Below the pieces are notes generated by a model that had not been told where the DNA came from, searched no databases, and was given only the letters and a program-made list of their open reading frames with translations. From Streptomyces halstedii (GTDB lineage: Bacteria; Actinomycetota; Actinomycetes; Streptomycetales; Streptomycetaceae), in contig JOAZ01000019.1 of assembly GCA_000720535.1 (NCBI GenBank), positions 84,058 through 148,057 of the forward strand: 64,000 bases of DNA, read 5' to 3'. The position numbers and the translations under genes were made by a program. The stretch's first letter is position 1. Each line of letters begins with the position of its first letter. This document shows, in pieces, positions 1 through 8,874 of the stretch.

Positions 1-1
1 G

Positions 2-163
2 ACCAACCACCTGGACCTGCCGGCGATCGAACAGCTGGAGTCGGCGCTCGATTCGTACACCGGCACGCTGCTGCTGGTGACGCACGACCGCCGGATGCTC
101 GAAGCCGTCCGCACCACCCGCCGCCTGGAGGTCGCCGGCGGCACGGTCGTCGAGGCCGGCTGA
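2..163 (+). CDS. ABC-F family ATPase, C-terminal end only
   Basis: The first 53 codons visible are the end of an ATP-binding cassette protein. The fragment opens on TNHLD, the D-loop that follows Walker B in ABC-F proteins, and continues to the switch histidine in LLLVTHDRRML. It stops at a TGA shortly after a short Val/Gly-rich tail. ABC-F proteins have two such domains and no membrane segments; they act on the ribosome in translation rescue or antibiotic protection. Because the domain ends only about 50 residues after the D-loop, this is the second ATPase domain without a long C-terminal extension. The start lies outside the window, so the subfamily cannot be named. It converges with tex across a shared hairpin. 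Confidence 0.85.
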   Translation, partial: TNHLDLPAIEQLESALDSYTGTLLLVTHDRRMLEAVRTTRRLEVAGGTVVEAG

Positions 164-169
164 CACGGC

Positions 170-204
170 GGGCCCGCCCTCCCGGTACGGCGGAGGGCGG
201 GCCC
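170..204. terminator. bidirectional hairpin terminator between ABC-F gene and tex
   Basis: A perfect 13-bp GC-rich stem (170-182 pairing with 192-204) with a 9-nt loop lies between two convergent stop codons at 163 and 218. There is no clear T-run, which is usual for Streptomyces terminators. The position suits termination from both sides. Confidence 0.7.
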
Positions 205-217
205 GGCACCGGTGTCC

Positions 218-2716
218 TCAGCGCTTGCGGCCGCCCTGGTCAGGGCCCGTCAGCCCCGCGCGGCGGAGCGCGTCCGCCATCGCGCTGTTGGCCGGCGCGG
301 GCGACGGACGCGAGGAGCCACCGCCCCGCCGGTCACGGCCCTGGCCGCCGCCACCCTGACGGCCGCCCTGCCGCTGCGGCTGCCCGGCCTGCCCCTGCCC
401 GGACCGGCCGCCACCCTGCCCGGACTGCCCCTGGCCCGACCGCGCCTGGTCCTGCCGGCCCTGGCCGCCCTGACGCTGCCGCGGGGGACGCTCGCCGCCG
501 CGCTCACGCTTCGGGCCCTGGCCGCCGCCCGCCGCCGACGCCTCGTCGTCCAGCCGCAGCGTCAGCGAGATCCGCTTGCGCGGGATGTCCACCTCCATGA
601 CCTTCACCTTGACGACGTCGCCCGGCTTCACCACGTCGCGCGGATCCTTCACGAACGTCCGCGCCATCGCCGACACATGCACCAGACCGTCCTGGTGGAC
701 ACCGACGTCCACGAACGCGCCGAACGCCGCGACGTTCGTGACGACGCCCTCCAGCACCATGTCCGGAGCCAGGTCCCCGATCTTCTCGACACCCTCCCGG
801 AAGGTGGCGGTCCGGAACGCCGGACGCGGGTCCCGCCCCGGCTTCTCCAGCTCCTTGAGGATGTCCGTGACCGTGGGCAGGCCGAACTTCTCGTCCACGA
901 AGTCGTCCGGACGCAGGGAGCGCAGGACGTCCGTGTTGCCGATCAGCGAGGCGACGTCGCCGCCCGTCCGTTTCACCATCGTCCGCACCACCGGATACGC
1001 CTCCGGGTGCACGCTGGAGGCGTCCAGCGGGTCACCGCCCCGGATCCGCAGGAAGCCCGCGCACTGCTCGTACGCCTTCGGGCCGAGGCGCGCCACGTCC
1101 TTCAGCGTCCGGCGGGAGGGGAACGGGCCGTTGGTGTCACGGTGCGCCACGATGTTCTCGGCGAGCGTCGAGCCGATGCCCGACACCCGCGAGAGCAGCG
1201 GCGCCGACGCCGTGTTCACGTCGACCCCGACGCCGTTCACACAGTCCTCGACCACCGCGTCCAGCGAACGCGACAGCTTCACCTCCGACAGGTCGTGCTG
1301 GTACTGGCCGACGCCGATCGACTTCGGGTCGATCTTCACCAGCTCGGCCAACGGGTCCTGGAGCCGCCGGGCGATCGACACGGCACCGCGCAACGACACG
1401 TCCATGTCGGGCAGTTCCTGCGAGGCGAAGGCCGACGCCGAATACACGGACGCGCCCGCCTCCGACACCATCACCTTGGTGAGCTTCAGCTCCGGGTGGC
1501 GCTCGCACAGCTCACCGGCCAGCTTGTCCGTCTCCCGGGACGCCGTGCCGTTGCCGATGGCGATCAGCTCCACCCGGTGCTCCCTGGCCAGCCGCTCCAG
1601 GGTGGCCAGGGACTGCTCCCACTTGTTGGCCGGCACATGCGGGTGGATGACGTCGGTGGCGACGACCTTCCCGGTGGCGTCCACCACGGCGACCTTCACG
1701 CCCGTACGGAAACCGGGGTCGAGCCCCAGCGTCGCCCGGGTACCGGCCGGAGCCGCGAGCAGCAGGTCCCGCAGGTTCGACGCGAAGACCCGGACCGCCT
1801 CATCCTCCGCCGCCGTCCGCAGCCGGAGCCGCAGATCGATGCCGAGGTGCACCAGGATCCGGGTGCGCCAGGCCCACCGCACCGTGTCACCGAGCCACGT
1901 GTCACCGGGCCGGCCGCGGTCCGCCACACCGAAACGGCGGGCGATCATGTTCTCGTAGACCGAGGGGCCGGTCCGCTCGGCGCTCTCCCCGTCCTCGGGC
2001 GACAGGACCAGGTCGAGCACGTCCTCCTTCTCGCCCCGGAGCATCGCCAGCACCCGGTGCGAGGGCAGCGCGGTGAACGGCTCCGCGAAGTCGAAGTAGT
2101 CCGCGAACTTCGCGCCCGCCTCCTCCTTGCCCTCGCGCACCTTCGACACGGCCCGGCCGTGCGACCACATGCGTTCGCGCAGCTCACCGGTCAGATCGGC
2201 GTCCTCCGAGAACCGCTCGGTCAGGATCGCGCGGGCGCCGTCCAGCGCCGCCTGGGGGTCGGCCACGCCCTTGTCCGCGTCGACGAACGCGGCCGCCGCG
2301 GCGAGCGGGTCCTGGGAGGGGTCGCCGAGCAGCCCGTCCGCCAGCGGTTCCAGACCGGCCTCGCGCGCGATCTGCGCCTTCGTCCGGCGCTTGGGTTTGA
2401 AGGGCAGATAGATGTCTTCGAGCCGCGCCTTGGTGTCGGCCGCCCGGATCCGCGCCTCCAGCTCCTCGTCGAGCTTGCCCTGTTCGCGTACGGAGTCGAG
2501 CACCGCCGTACGACGGTCCTCCAGCTCCCGCAGGTACCGCAGCCGTTCCTCAAGCGTGCGCAACTGCGCGTCGTCGAGCATCTCGGTCGCTTCCTTGCGG
2601 TAGCGCGCGATGAACGGCACGGTCGACCCGCCGTCGAGCAGCTCGACCGCCGCCCTCACCTGACGCTCCTGTACGCCGAGTTCCTCGGCGATCCTGCCTT
2701 CGATGGACGTCGTCAC
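218..2716 (-). CDS. tex: Tex family S1 RNA-binding transcription accessory protein
   Basis: This encodes about 832 residues of the Tex family, conserved cytoplasmic nucleic-acid-binding proteins linked to transcription. The N-terminal HTH/helical part begins [12 protein letters not shown]. The YqgF-like RNase H fold is seen around [17 protein letters not shown], HhH repeats around [18 protein letters not shown], and a C-terminal S1 domain around [20 protein letters not shown]. After the S1 domain comes a long Gly/Gln/Arg-rich tail ending KRKR-like, a common actinobacterial extension that may add RNA affinity. I chose the GTG at 2716 because the conserved family start falls there and AAGGCGAG sits upstream; an in-frame ATG 20 codons earlier is possible. 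It is transcribed alone, convergent with the ABC-F gene. Confidence 0.93.
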   Translation of the reverse strand: MTTSIEGRIAEELGVQERQVRAAVELLDGGSTVPFIARYRKEATEMLDDAQLRTLEERLRYLRELEDRRTAVLDSVREQGKLDEELEARIRAADTKARLEDIYLPFKPKRRTKAQIAREAGLEPLADGLLGDPSQDPLAAAAAFVDADKGVADPQAALDGARAILTERFSEDADLTGELRERMWSHGRAVSKVREGKEEAGAKFADYFDFAEPFTALPSHRVLAMLRGEKEDVLDLVLSPEDGESAERTGPSVYENMIARRFGVADRGRPGDTWLGDTVRWAWRTRILVHLGIDLRLRLRTAAEDEAVRVFASNLRDLLLAAPAGTRATLGLDPGFRTGVKVAVVDATGKVVATDVIHPHVPANKWEQSLATLERLAREHRVELIAIGNGTASRETDKLAGELCERHPELKLTKVMVSEAGASVYSASAFASQELPDMDVSLRGAVSIARRLQDPLAELVKIDPKSIGVGQYQHDLSEVKLSRSLDAVVEDCVNGVGVDVNTASAPLLSRVSGIGSTLAENIVAHRDTNGPFPSRRTLKDVARLGPKAYEQCAGFLRIRGGDPLDASSVHPEAYPVVRTMVKRTGGDVASLIGNTDVLRSLRPDDFVDEKFGLPTVTDILKELEKPGRDPRPAFRTATFREGVEKIGDLAPDMVLEGVVTNVAAFGAFVDVGVHQDGLVHVSAMARTFVKDPRDVVKPGDVVKVKVMEVDIPRKRISLTLRLDDEASAAGGGQGPKRERGGERPPRQRQGGQGRQDQARSGQGQSGQGGGRSGQGQAGQPQRQGGRQGGGGQGRDRRGGGSSRPSPAPANSAMADALRRAGLTGPDQGGRKR

Positions 2717-2887
2717 GGTTTTCCCGACTCGCCTTCTCGTACTGGCTGTGCTGGCTGTGCCACGGGGGTGGTCCACACCCGGGTGGTCCCCTTCGCCTGC
2801 ATTGTGCCGGGTCGCCGGGTGCCGTGTCGCGCGACCTCCTCGAACGCGGCCCGCGGATCCGCGGACCGCGAACGCCTCACGGACCGG

Positions 2888-3751
2888 TCAGCCCTTCCCC
2901 ACCAGGTCGTCAGGGAACGCCCCCGCGGCCGCGGCCGTGAACAGGAAGCCGCGCCCCAGCTCCGTCAGCCGCTCCACCCCCGCCGCTCCCAGGTGCTCGT
3001 ACGGCGCCGCGTCCATCCGGTCCGTGGCCTCCTCCAGCTCCGCCCTGAGCGCCGTGCCGGCGTCCGTCAGCTCACCCGCCCCGTCGAGCATCCCGCGCCC
3101 GCGCAGCCGTTCCACCGCGGCGTCCCAGTCGGCGCGCTGCCAGCCCCGGGTGGCCAGGACCCACCGGGGCGCCATGCCCTTGCCCGTCGCGGTGTGACTG
3201 ACCAGGGCCTCGACCGGATCGAGTCCGGCCGCGAGCAACGCGGCGAGGTGGGCGTCGCCGCGGTGCTCGCGCAGGAGCGACGCCGCGTGCCAGTACGCCA
3301 GGTGCGGCGCCTCGGGCACCGGCTGGTCGGCGTGCCCGGCGTACAGCGGCTTGGCGTGCCGGGCGCATCCCTCGGCGGCACGCAGGGCGAGGTGGGCGGC
3401 CTCGGCCATCTCCGGGGAGGCGACGACCTCCTCGCCGAGCACCCGGCGCAGCGTGGCGTCGGCGGCGCGCAGCCGTGCGCCGACCGCGGCCGGGGGTGTC
3501 ACGACCGACCACACGGCCGGCACATGACGGGACACCAGCTCGTGGTTGAAGTTGTAGAAGGCGGCGGTGACCGTGCCGGGCCCGACCGCGCCCAACACGG
3601 CGGCGCGGGCCGCGAAGTAGACGGCGGTGGGGTCGTCGAGGCCCAGTTCCCCGAACTCCTTGCCGAGGTCGGGGGAGAAGTAGACGCAGGAGTGCAGCGG
3701 GTTGAGCGCGTTGTGGCAGCGCCGGCCGGCGCGCGGCGGAAGAGAAGGCAT
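2888..3751 (-). CDS. SCO6745 family protein (helical, winged-helix-like)
   Basis: This 287-residue protein matches the SCO6745/SalK family that is widespread and often duplicated in Streptomyces. Visible hallmarks are the N-terminal HNALNPLHSCVYFSP segment, the alternating helical HAASLLREHRGDAHLAALLAAG stretch, and the C-terminal part with ATGKGMAPRW and a helix-turn-helix-like MLDGAGELTDAGTALRAELE region. The length is normal for the family. Some relatives sit in natural-product clusters, but no biochemical role is established well enough to claim here. It lies 170 bp upstream of tex in the same direction, and that gap carries a perfect 14-bp palindrome at 2851-2864. There is no signal peptide or membrane segment. 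Confidence 0.75.
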   Translation of the reverse strand: MPSLPPRAGRRCHNALNPLHSCVYFSPDLGKEFGELGLDDPTAVYFAARAAVLGAVGPGTVTAAFYNFNHELVSRHVPAVWSVVTPPAAVGARLRAADATLRRVLGEEVVASPEMAEAAHLALRAAEGCARHAKPLYAGHADQPVPEAPHLAYWHAASLLREHRGDAHLAALLAAGLDPVEALVSHTATGKGMAPRWVLATRGWQRADWDAAVERLRGRGMLDGAGELTDAGTALRAELEEATDRMDAAPYEHLGAAGVERLTELGRGFLFTAAAAGAFPDDLVGKG

Positions 3752-3816
3752 GGCTGCACGTTACCGACTGGTCGGTACGCTCCGTAACCCCGGGGCGGGC
3801 ACGACCTGCCTCCGCC

Positions 3817-3873
3817 GGACCGCCCCCACGGCCGCAGGACCGCCCCCACGGCCGCAGGACCGCCCCCACGGCC
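3817..3873. repeat. short tandem repeat, 20-bp unit, about 2.8 copies
   Basis: Units at 3821-3840 and 3841-3860 are identical, followed by a 13-bp partial copy (3861-3873) and preceded by GGAC matching the unit end. The array lies in the gap between the SCO6745-family gene and the enoyl-CoA hydratase gene. It is probably a replication-slippage expansion; no function is evident. Confidence 0.85.
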
Positions 3874-3918
3874 GGCGGCCCGGCCGCCTGGTCGAGGAGG
3901 CCCGCTCCGGGAGCCGCT

Positions 3919-4740
3919 TCATCCTGAGGTGACCGGGCTCCCGGGTGCGTCCTCGTCCTGGCCCGTCGTGAAGGTGAAGCGGGGCGCCCGGCGCTCGATG
4001 AAGGCGGCGACGCCCTCGGCGGTGTCGCCGCTGCCGCGCGCCCGCGCCTCCCAGTACGCGTCCCGGTCGGTCCGTCCGTCGGCGAACTCCTTCGCCGCGG
4101 CCTGGGTCAGCTGCGAGCGCGACGCCAGCACCCGCGCGAAGTCCCGTACCCGCTCCTCCAGCCCGTCCGCCGGCAGCACCTCGTCCACCAGCCCGGTGCG
4201 CAGGGCGCGTTCGGCGGCGACCAGCTCGCCGGAGAACAGCAGGAACTTCGCCGTCGCCGGGCCGACCAGTGTCACCAGCCGCCGGGTCGACGAGGCGGGG
4301 TAGACGATCCCGAGCTTGGCCGGGGTGACGCCGAACGACGCCTCCTGATCGGCGAACCGCAGGTCGCACGCGACCGCGAGCTGGCACCCGCCGCCCACGC
4401 AGTAGCCGCGCACCGCGGCCAGCGTCGGCCGGGGGAAGGCGGCCAGCGCCTCCTCGGCGCGTACGGCGGCCTCCTGCGCGCGGCCCGCGGGGTCCTGGAG
4501 CGAGGTGATGTCCGCACCGGCGCAGAAGGTCCCGCCCGCCCCGGTGAGCACGAGGACGCGCACGGCGGGGTCGGCGGACAGCGCGTCCAGCAGGCCGGGC
4601 AGCGCCGCCCACATGTCCGCGGTCATCGCGTTCCGCTTGGCGGGGTTGCTGATGACGACGGTGGCGACGCCGTCCGCCACCTCGTGCTCCAGCCGGGGCC
4701 CGGCCGCCGTGCCGCGTTGCGCCTGTCGCCTGAGGTCCAT
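3919..4740 (-). CDS. enoyl-CoA hydratase/isomerase family protein
   Basis: The roughly 273-residue product has the crotonase fold. The first oxyanion-hole segment is GTFCAGADITSL and the second is GYCVGGGCQLAVACDLRFA, each giving a backbone NH expected to bind the acyl-CoA thioester. The residue positions where hydratases carry catalytic glutamates read AKLGIVYPAS, so the usual second Glu is not obvious; the protein may be an isomerase, decarboxylase or other crotonase rather than a true hydratase. The ATG at 4740 is preferred over an upstream GTG at 4779, although neither has a strong ribosome-binding site. No acyl-CoA pathway genes adjoin it, so its substrate cannot be inferred. Confidence 0.85.
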   Translation of the reverse strand: MDLRRQAQRGTAAGPRLEHEVADGVATVVISNPAKRNAMTADMWAALPGLLDALSADPAVRVLVLTGAGGTFCAGADITSLQDPAGRAQEAAVRAEEALAAFPRPTLAAVRGYCVGGGCQLAVACDLRFADQEASFGVTPAKLGIVYPASSTRRLVTLVGPATAKFLLFSGELVAAERALRTGLVDEVLPADGLEERVRDFARVLASRSQLTQAAAKEFADGRTDRDAYWEARARGSGDTAEGVAAFIERRAPRFTFTTGQDEDAPGSPVTSG

Positions 4741-5105
4741 GCGCCGGATGCTATCGGCAGGCGTCGGCCCCGTGATCACGAAGGGTCAAGAAGGGGCGCG
4801 AAGCGGACAGGACGGTGCGGAGCCGGCGAGGACCCGTACGGAGCCGCCGAAGGCCCGTGAGGAGCTGTCGACGACCGGGCCCGTGACCGAGGGCGGCCTG
4901 CACGTCACGGACCAGATGGATCCCGAACATGGCGGAAAGTGGTTCGCTGCCGGACAACTCCGAACGCATTCCTTCGCGTTGCTGTCATGAGTGGGCACTT
5001 GTAGTCAGCCGCTGAGTCAGGGCCGCGTCGTTCCCGACACTCATTACTCGAAAGTCAGTGACAGGCGAAGTCAGTGACAGGCGAGCCGAGAGCGGGTGCC
5101 GGTCG
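4741..5105. other. 365-bp intergenic region with a 16-bp tandem duplication
   Basis: No convincing gene is seen between the divergent enoyl-CoA hydratase and anti-sigma-like genes. The right end contains an exact 16-bp direct duplication, 5053-5068 and 5069-5084, about 20 bp before the start of the next gene. Promoters for both flanking genes should lie here but no clear -35/-10 pair was identified. Confidence 0.6.
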
Positions 5106-5561
5106 ATGGAGAGCCGCGAAACAGTACCGGCCCACCCCGTGCCGTTCACCGGGGTGTGGCGCTTCACCGCGCCCGCCGTCGACGCCTCGGTGCCACAGGC
5201 CCGGCGCGCCGTGCGGGACCTGCTGGAGCGGCAGCGGGTCCCCGCCGGGGACGACCTCCTGCACGGACTGCTGCTGATCGTCTCGGAACTCGTCACCAAC
5301 GCGGTCAGGCACGCGGCCGTGCTGTCACCGGAACTGGCCGTGGAGGTGGCCGTCGGGGCGGAGTGGATCAGGGTCTCCGTCGAGGACGGCCACCCCTACC
5401 GCCCCACCGCCCTGGTCACCGACCACGCGCAGACGGGCGGCCGGGGGCTGCTGCTGGTCCGCGAGATCACCGCGGAGGCGGGGGGCACCTGCGACGTGGC
5501 GCACACGGCGGGCGGCGGCAAGATCATCTGGGCGGCGATGCCGCTCGGCACCGTGCCCTGA
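5106..5561 (+). CDS. RsbW-like ATP-binding protein (HATPase_c_2)
   Basis: The 151-residue product is a stand-alone GHKL ATPase domain of the anti-sigma-factor kinase type that Streptomyces carries in many copies. The N box is LLIVSELVTNAVRHA, the G1 box is VSVEDGHPYRP, and the G2 region is GGRGLLLVREIT. Such proteins bind sigma factors or anti-anti-sigma proteins or act as orphan serine kinases; no sigma or STAS gene adjoins it, so the partner is unknown. The degenerate DGHPYRP in place of the canonical DxGxG is common in these orphan copies. The ATG at 5106 is chosen; a GTG at 5058 would place the 16-bp duplication inside the gene and seems less likely. Confidence 0.83.
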   Translation: MESRETVPAHPVPFTGVWRFTAPAVDASVPQARRAVRDLLERQRVPAGDDLLHGLLLIVSELVTNAVRHAAVLSPELAVEVAVGAEWIRVSVEDGHPYRPTALVTDHAQTGGRGLLLVREITAEAGGTCDVAHTAGGGKIIWAAMPLGTVP

Positions 5562-5583
5562 CCGGTCCCCGCCCGCCGCCGCC

Positions 5584-6177
5584 TCACCAGCCGGCCGACG
5601 GACCGGTCAGCTCCCTGATCGCGGGCCGCGCCGCGTCCAGCACCGTCATGAACCACGCCGAGAACGGCGCGGCGGCGTGGCGCCCGGCCAGCTCCTCCGC
5701 GGTCACGAACGCGGTCTCGCCCACCTCGTCCGCGTCCGGCCGCACCCGCTCCTGCACCATCCCGACGAAGAGGTGGTTGAACTCCTGCTCCACCAGCCCG
5801 GAGGCCGGGTCCGGGTGGTTGTAGCGGACCGTGCCCGCCGCCGCGAGCAGCGAGGGCGACACCCCCAGCTCCTCGTACGTACGCCGGGCGGCGGCCGCGA
5901 AGGGCGCCTCGCCCGGGTAGGGGTGACCGCAGCACGTGTTCGACCACACGCCGGGGGAGTGGTACTTGCCGAGTGCCCGGCGTTGCAGCAGCAGCCGTCC
6001 CTGCTCGTCGAAGAGGAAGACGGAGAACGCCCGGTGCAACTGGCCGGGGGCCTGGTGGGCCGCGAGCTTCTCCGCGGTGCCGATGGTGGTGCCGCTCTCG
6101 TCGACCAGTTCGAGCATGATCGCTTCTGCTGTGCCGTTCGACGAGCTGTGCGTCGCGGTGGCTGGTGTGGTCGGCAT
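5584..6177 (-). CDS. idi: isopentenyl-diphosphate Delta-isomerase, type I
   Basis: This 197-residue Nudix-fold enzyme interconverts IPP and DMAPP in the cytoplasm. The catalytic cysteine lies in VWSNTCCGHPYPGE, the metal-binding histidines include HRAFSVFLFDEQG and YNHPDP, and the catalytic Glu region is AAARRTYEELGV and EQEFNHLFVG. The ATG at 6177 is chosen over 6183 because GAAGG then sits 6 nt upstream. It lies about 10 kb from the hopanoid genes, with the same neighbours as I recall for S. coelicolor SCO6750, so it plausibly supplies the DMAPP needed by the prenyl diphosphate synthase of that cluster. It is transcribed leftward and ends against the RsbW-like gene. Confidence 0.95.
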   Translation of the reverse strand: MPTTPATATHSSSNGTAEAIMLELVDESGTTIGTAEKLAAHQAPGQLHRAFSVFLFDEQGRLLLQRRALGKYHSPGVWSNTCCGHPYPGEAPFAAAARRTYEELGVSPSLLAAAGTVRYNHPDPASGLVEQEFNHLFVGMVQERVRPDADEVGETAFVTAEELAGRHAAAPFSAWFMTVLDAARPAIRELTGPSAGW

Positions 6178-6279
6178 ACCCATCCTTCGCTTTGGTTACC
6201 GGCCTCGTGCGCCGGACCCCTGGAGTCCGGTCAAGTCTGCCGTACAAAAGCCGCTTGTCCGCACTGCGGGTGCGGGCAT

Positions 6280-6317
6280 GTCCGTCCCGCCGGACCGGGC
6301 GGCGCGGCGGGACGGAC
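6280..6317 (-). terminator. GC-rich hairpin between CDF gene and idi
   Basis: A perfect 13-bp stem (6280-6292 with 6305-6317) and 12-nt loop lies in the 318-bp gap between the end of the CDF exporter gene and the start of idi. It could terminate transcription from the CDF gene before idi. The rest of the gap shows no gene. Confidence 0.5.
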
Positions 6318-6495
6318 ACCACCCGGCCCCCGACGGCGGGGCGGCCTGGTCCGCGTACCGGCACCGGCACCCCGGGGACCAGCGCCCTCACCGCCGTGAC
6401 CGGCGTCCGGGAGCCGGACCGGGGCGGGCCTGGACGCCGTGGCGGAGCCGGACGGCGGACGGCGGCCCGGTACCGGAACGAGTGACGCCCGGCGG

Positions 6496-7437
6496 TCAGT
6501 GGCAGAGCTTGGCCTCGTGCGCGGCGTGCCCGCTCGGCTCCAGCTGGAAGGTGCAGTGCTCCACGTCGAAGTGGTCGCCCAGGCAGCCCTGGAGGTCGTG
6601 CAGCAGCTTCTCGTGCCCGATCGAGTCCAGCACCTCCTGGTGCACCACCACGTGGGCGGAGAGGACCGGCATCCCCGAGGTGATCGTCCAGGCGTGCAGG
6701 TCGTGGACGTCCAGCACCCCGGGCAGGGCCGTGATGTGGGCCCGGACCTCCGCCACGTCGACGCCCTTCGGGGCCGACTCCAGCAGCACGTCGAGCGTCT
6801 CGCGCAGCAGCTTGACCGTACGCGGCACGATCATCAGGCCGATCAGGAGCGAGGCGATCGGGTCGGCGGCCTGCCAGCCGGTCGCCATGATGACGCCGGC
6901 CGCCACCAGCACGGTCACCGAGCCGAGGGTGTCCGCGAGGACCTCCAGATAGGCGCCCCGCACATTGAGGCTGTCCCGCTGCCCGCGTACGAGCAGGGAG
7001 AGCGAGACCATGTTGGCGACCAGGCCGACCGCGGCGAAGGCCAGGGCCAGCCCGCCCCGGGTGTCGGCCGGGGTGATGAAGCGTTCCACGGCCTCGAAGA
7101 CCAGGTAGCCGCCGACCCCGAGCAGCAGCAGACAGTTGGCCAGCGCCGCCAGGATCTCGGCGCGGGCGAACCCGAAGGTGCGGTTGGGGCCCGCCGGGCG
7201 GTTGGCGAAGTGGATCGCCAGCAGCGCCATGCCCAGGCCCAGCGCGTCGGTCGCCATGTGGGCCGCGTCCGCGATCAGCGCCAGGGAGTCGGCGAGCAGC
7301 CCGCCGACGATCTCCATCACCATGACGCCGAGCGTGATGACCAGCGCGACCCGGAGGCGCCCCCGGTACGCGGCCGCCGCCGTCCCCGTCGGCGGCGGCC
7401 CCGTGTGCGTGTGCCCGTGGTCGTGACCAGCCCCCAT
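6496..7437 (-). CDS. cation diffusion facilitator (CDF) metal efflux protein
   Basis: The 313-residue protein is a proton-coupled divalent metal exporter of the cytoplasmic membrane, most likely for zinc, cobalt or cadmium. It has a His-rich N-terminus (GHDHGHTH), about six membrane helices with the transport-site motif SLALIADAAHMATDAL in helix 2 and the matching EVLADTLGSVTVLVA in helix 5, and a cytoplasmic C-terminal ferredoxin-like domain containing the DLHAWTITSG and VVVHQEV segments. The ATG at 7437 is chosen because GGGAGG stands 8 nt upstream; a longer frame exists but is not family-like. It follows galE in the same direction with a 161-bp gap that contains a perfect inverted repeat. 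Confidence 0.92.
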   Translation of the reverse strand: MGAGHDHGHTHTGPPPTGTAAAAYRGRLRVALVITLGVMVMEIVGGLLADSLALIADAAHMATDALGLGMALLAIHFANRPAGPNRTFGFARAEILAALANCLLLLGVGGYLVFEAVERFITPADTRGGLALAFAAVGLVANMVSLSLLVRGQRDSLNVRGAYLEVLADTLGSVTVLVAAGVIMATGWQAADPIASLLIGLMIVPRTVKLLRETLDVLLESAPKGVDVAEVRAHITALPGVLDVHDLHAWTITSGMPVLSAHVVVHQEVLDSIGHEKLLHDLQGCLGDHFDVEHCTFQLEPSGHAAHEAKLCH

Positions 7438-7553
7438 GAGTACGCCTCCCGAGCGCGTGTACGCGGTCGGGCGCCCACCGCCCGACGCGGCCAGTGAACT
7501 ACGGGGAGGGGGTATCCGGCAACACGGCACTGAACACCGTTGTCATGTGCCCT

Positions 7554-7577
7554 GACCTGCGCAAATGTTCGCAGGTC
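7554..7577. promoter_or_regulatory. 8-8-8 perfect inverted repeat upstream of the CDF gene
   Basis: Arms 7554-7561 and 7570-7577 are perfect complements around an AT-richer 8-nt centre (CAAATGTT). The spacing resembles a metal-sensor operator (for example ArsR/SmtB type) for the exporter gene 117 bp away. It also lies just past the galE stop, so it could instead be a galE terminator hairpin. Confidence 0.4.
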
Positions 7578-7598
7578 CACGCGGTGCGGGCCCGGTCG

Positions 7599-8582
7599 TC
7601 AGCGTGTTCGGGCGTCCGGGTGGCGCAGGCACCAGCCCTCCCAGGCCGACTCGACCATGTCCCGCACGCCGAGCCGCGCCGTCCACCCCAGCTCCCGTGT
7701 CATCCGCTCCGCCGACGCCACGGCGCGGGCCGCGTCACCGGGGCGGCGCGGCCCGGTCTCGGGCTCGACGGGCCGGCCGGTGACCTCGCCCACCAGCGTC
7801 GCCAGCTCGCGCACGGACACGCCCTCGCCACGGCCGATGTTCACCGTCAGGTCCTCGCCGGCCCCCCGTGAGGCGAGGCTCCCGGCCACCGCGAGGTGCG
7901 CGTCGGCGAGGTCGGCGACATGGATGTAGTCGCGGACACAGGTGCCGTCCGGGGTCGGGTAGTCGTCACCGAAGATCCGCGGTGCCTGCCCGCGGGTGAG
8001 CCGGTCGAAGAACATCGGCACGACGTTGTGGACCCCGGTGTCCGACAGCCGGGGCTCGGCCGCCCCCGCCACGTTGAAGTACCGCAGGCACGCCGTGGTC
8101 AGACCGTGTGCCCGGCCCGTCGCCCGCACCAGCCACTCCCCGGCGAGCTTGGTCTCGCCGTAGGGGTTGATGGGGACGCACGGGGTCAGCTCCGTGATCC
8201 GCTCGACGTCGGGGACGCCGTACACCGCCGCCGACGACGAGAAGAGGAAGCGCCGCACCCCGGCCGCGACCACCGCCTCCAGGAGGACGGTGAGCCCGCC
8301 CACGTTCTCCCGGTAGTACAGCAGCGGGTCCTCCACGGACTCGCCGACCTGCTTCTTCGCCGCGAGGTGCACCACCCCCGTGACACCGTGCCCGGCCAGC
8401 ACCCGGTCCAGCAGCCCGCGGTCCGCCGCCGAGCCCCGGACCAGGGTGACGCCCTCGTCCAGCCGCCCCGCGTCGCCCGTGGAGACGTCGTCGAGGACGA
8501 CGACCCGCTCCCCGGCCCCCGCCATGGCCCTCGCCACGTGCGCCCCGATGTATCCCGCCCCGCCTGTGATCAGCCATGTCAT
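7599..8582 (-). CDS. galE: UDP-glucose 4-epimerase
   Basis: This 327-residue extended SDR protein converts UDP-glucose to UDP-galactose. The NAD-binding GGAGYIGAHVARAM motif is at residues 7-20, the catalytic Ser is in FLFSSSAAVYG and the YxxxK dyad is NPYGETKLAGEW. DGTCVRDYIHVADLADAHL is the characteristic GalE sugar-nucleotide segment, and length and motifs agree fully with GalE rather than other epimerases. It is divergent from the envelope-glycan operon starting at 8875, and the shared 292-bp gap suggests co-regulation, so it may provide UDP-galactose for the GT2 enzyme in that operon; that link is inference. The ATG at 8582 encodes the family-typical MTWLITGG start. Confidence 0.93.
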   Translation of the reverse strand: MTWLITGGAGYIGAHVARAMAGAGERVVVLDDVSTGDAGRLDEGVTLVRGSAADRGLLDRVLAGHGVTGVVHLAAKKQVGESVEDPLLYYRENVGGLTVLLEAVVAAGVRRFLFSSSAAVYGVPDVERITELTPCVPINPYGETKLAGEWLVRATGRAHGLTTACLRYFNVAGAAEPRLSDTGVHNVVPMFFDRLTRGQAPRIFGDDYPTPDGTCVRDYIHVADLADAHLAVAGSLASRGAGEDLTVNIGRGEGVSVRELATLVGEVTGRPVEPETGPRRPGDAARAVASAERMTRELGWTARLGVRDMVESAWEGWCLRHPDARTR

Positions 8583-8703
8583 GGGCGTCAGCTTAGGCTT
8601 TCGCCCCCGATGCCCAGGATCGCCCCGGGCGCGGGGCCCCGGGGGAGGGCGCGGTTTGTGGGACGGGGCGGTGATCCACGATGATGATCGCGAACGCGCC
8701 GCA

Positions 8704-8749
8704 GGATGGCCGCTTCACTCGAACAAGGATGGCCACTTCACCCGAACGA
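8704..8749. repeat. tandem 23-bp direct repeat in divergent promoter region
   Basis: Two adjacent 23-bp units, 8704-8726 and 8727-8749, match at 20 positions; both contain GGATGGCC then CTTCAC and CGAAC. They lie between galE and the envelope-glycan operon, 126 bp before the latter's start. The arrangement could be two sites for a regulator, or a chance duplication. Confidence 0.6.
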
Positions 8750-8874
8750 AGCACAAACGGGCGGTGAACTCGGTCTTCCGTTCATCCGATAGCCTCAGCC
8801 GACGAGCCGCCGGCCCCCGCCTCGGGGCCGCACAGTCGCGCGCCGTTCCCGTCACCGCCAAGGAGTGAGTTCGT

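Noticed and set aside
2851-2864. Perfect palindrome CCGCGGATCCGCGG between tex and the SCO6745-family gene
   Set aside because: Short GC palindromes are frequent at this base composition and no second copy or matching regulator was found.
212-3787. Very long open frame on the plus strand across tex and the next gene
   Set aside because: It runs antisense to two genes with clear domains; long antisense frames are expected in high-GC DNA. Its predicted protein is Arg/His/Pro-rich with no motif.
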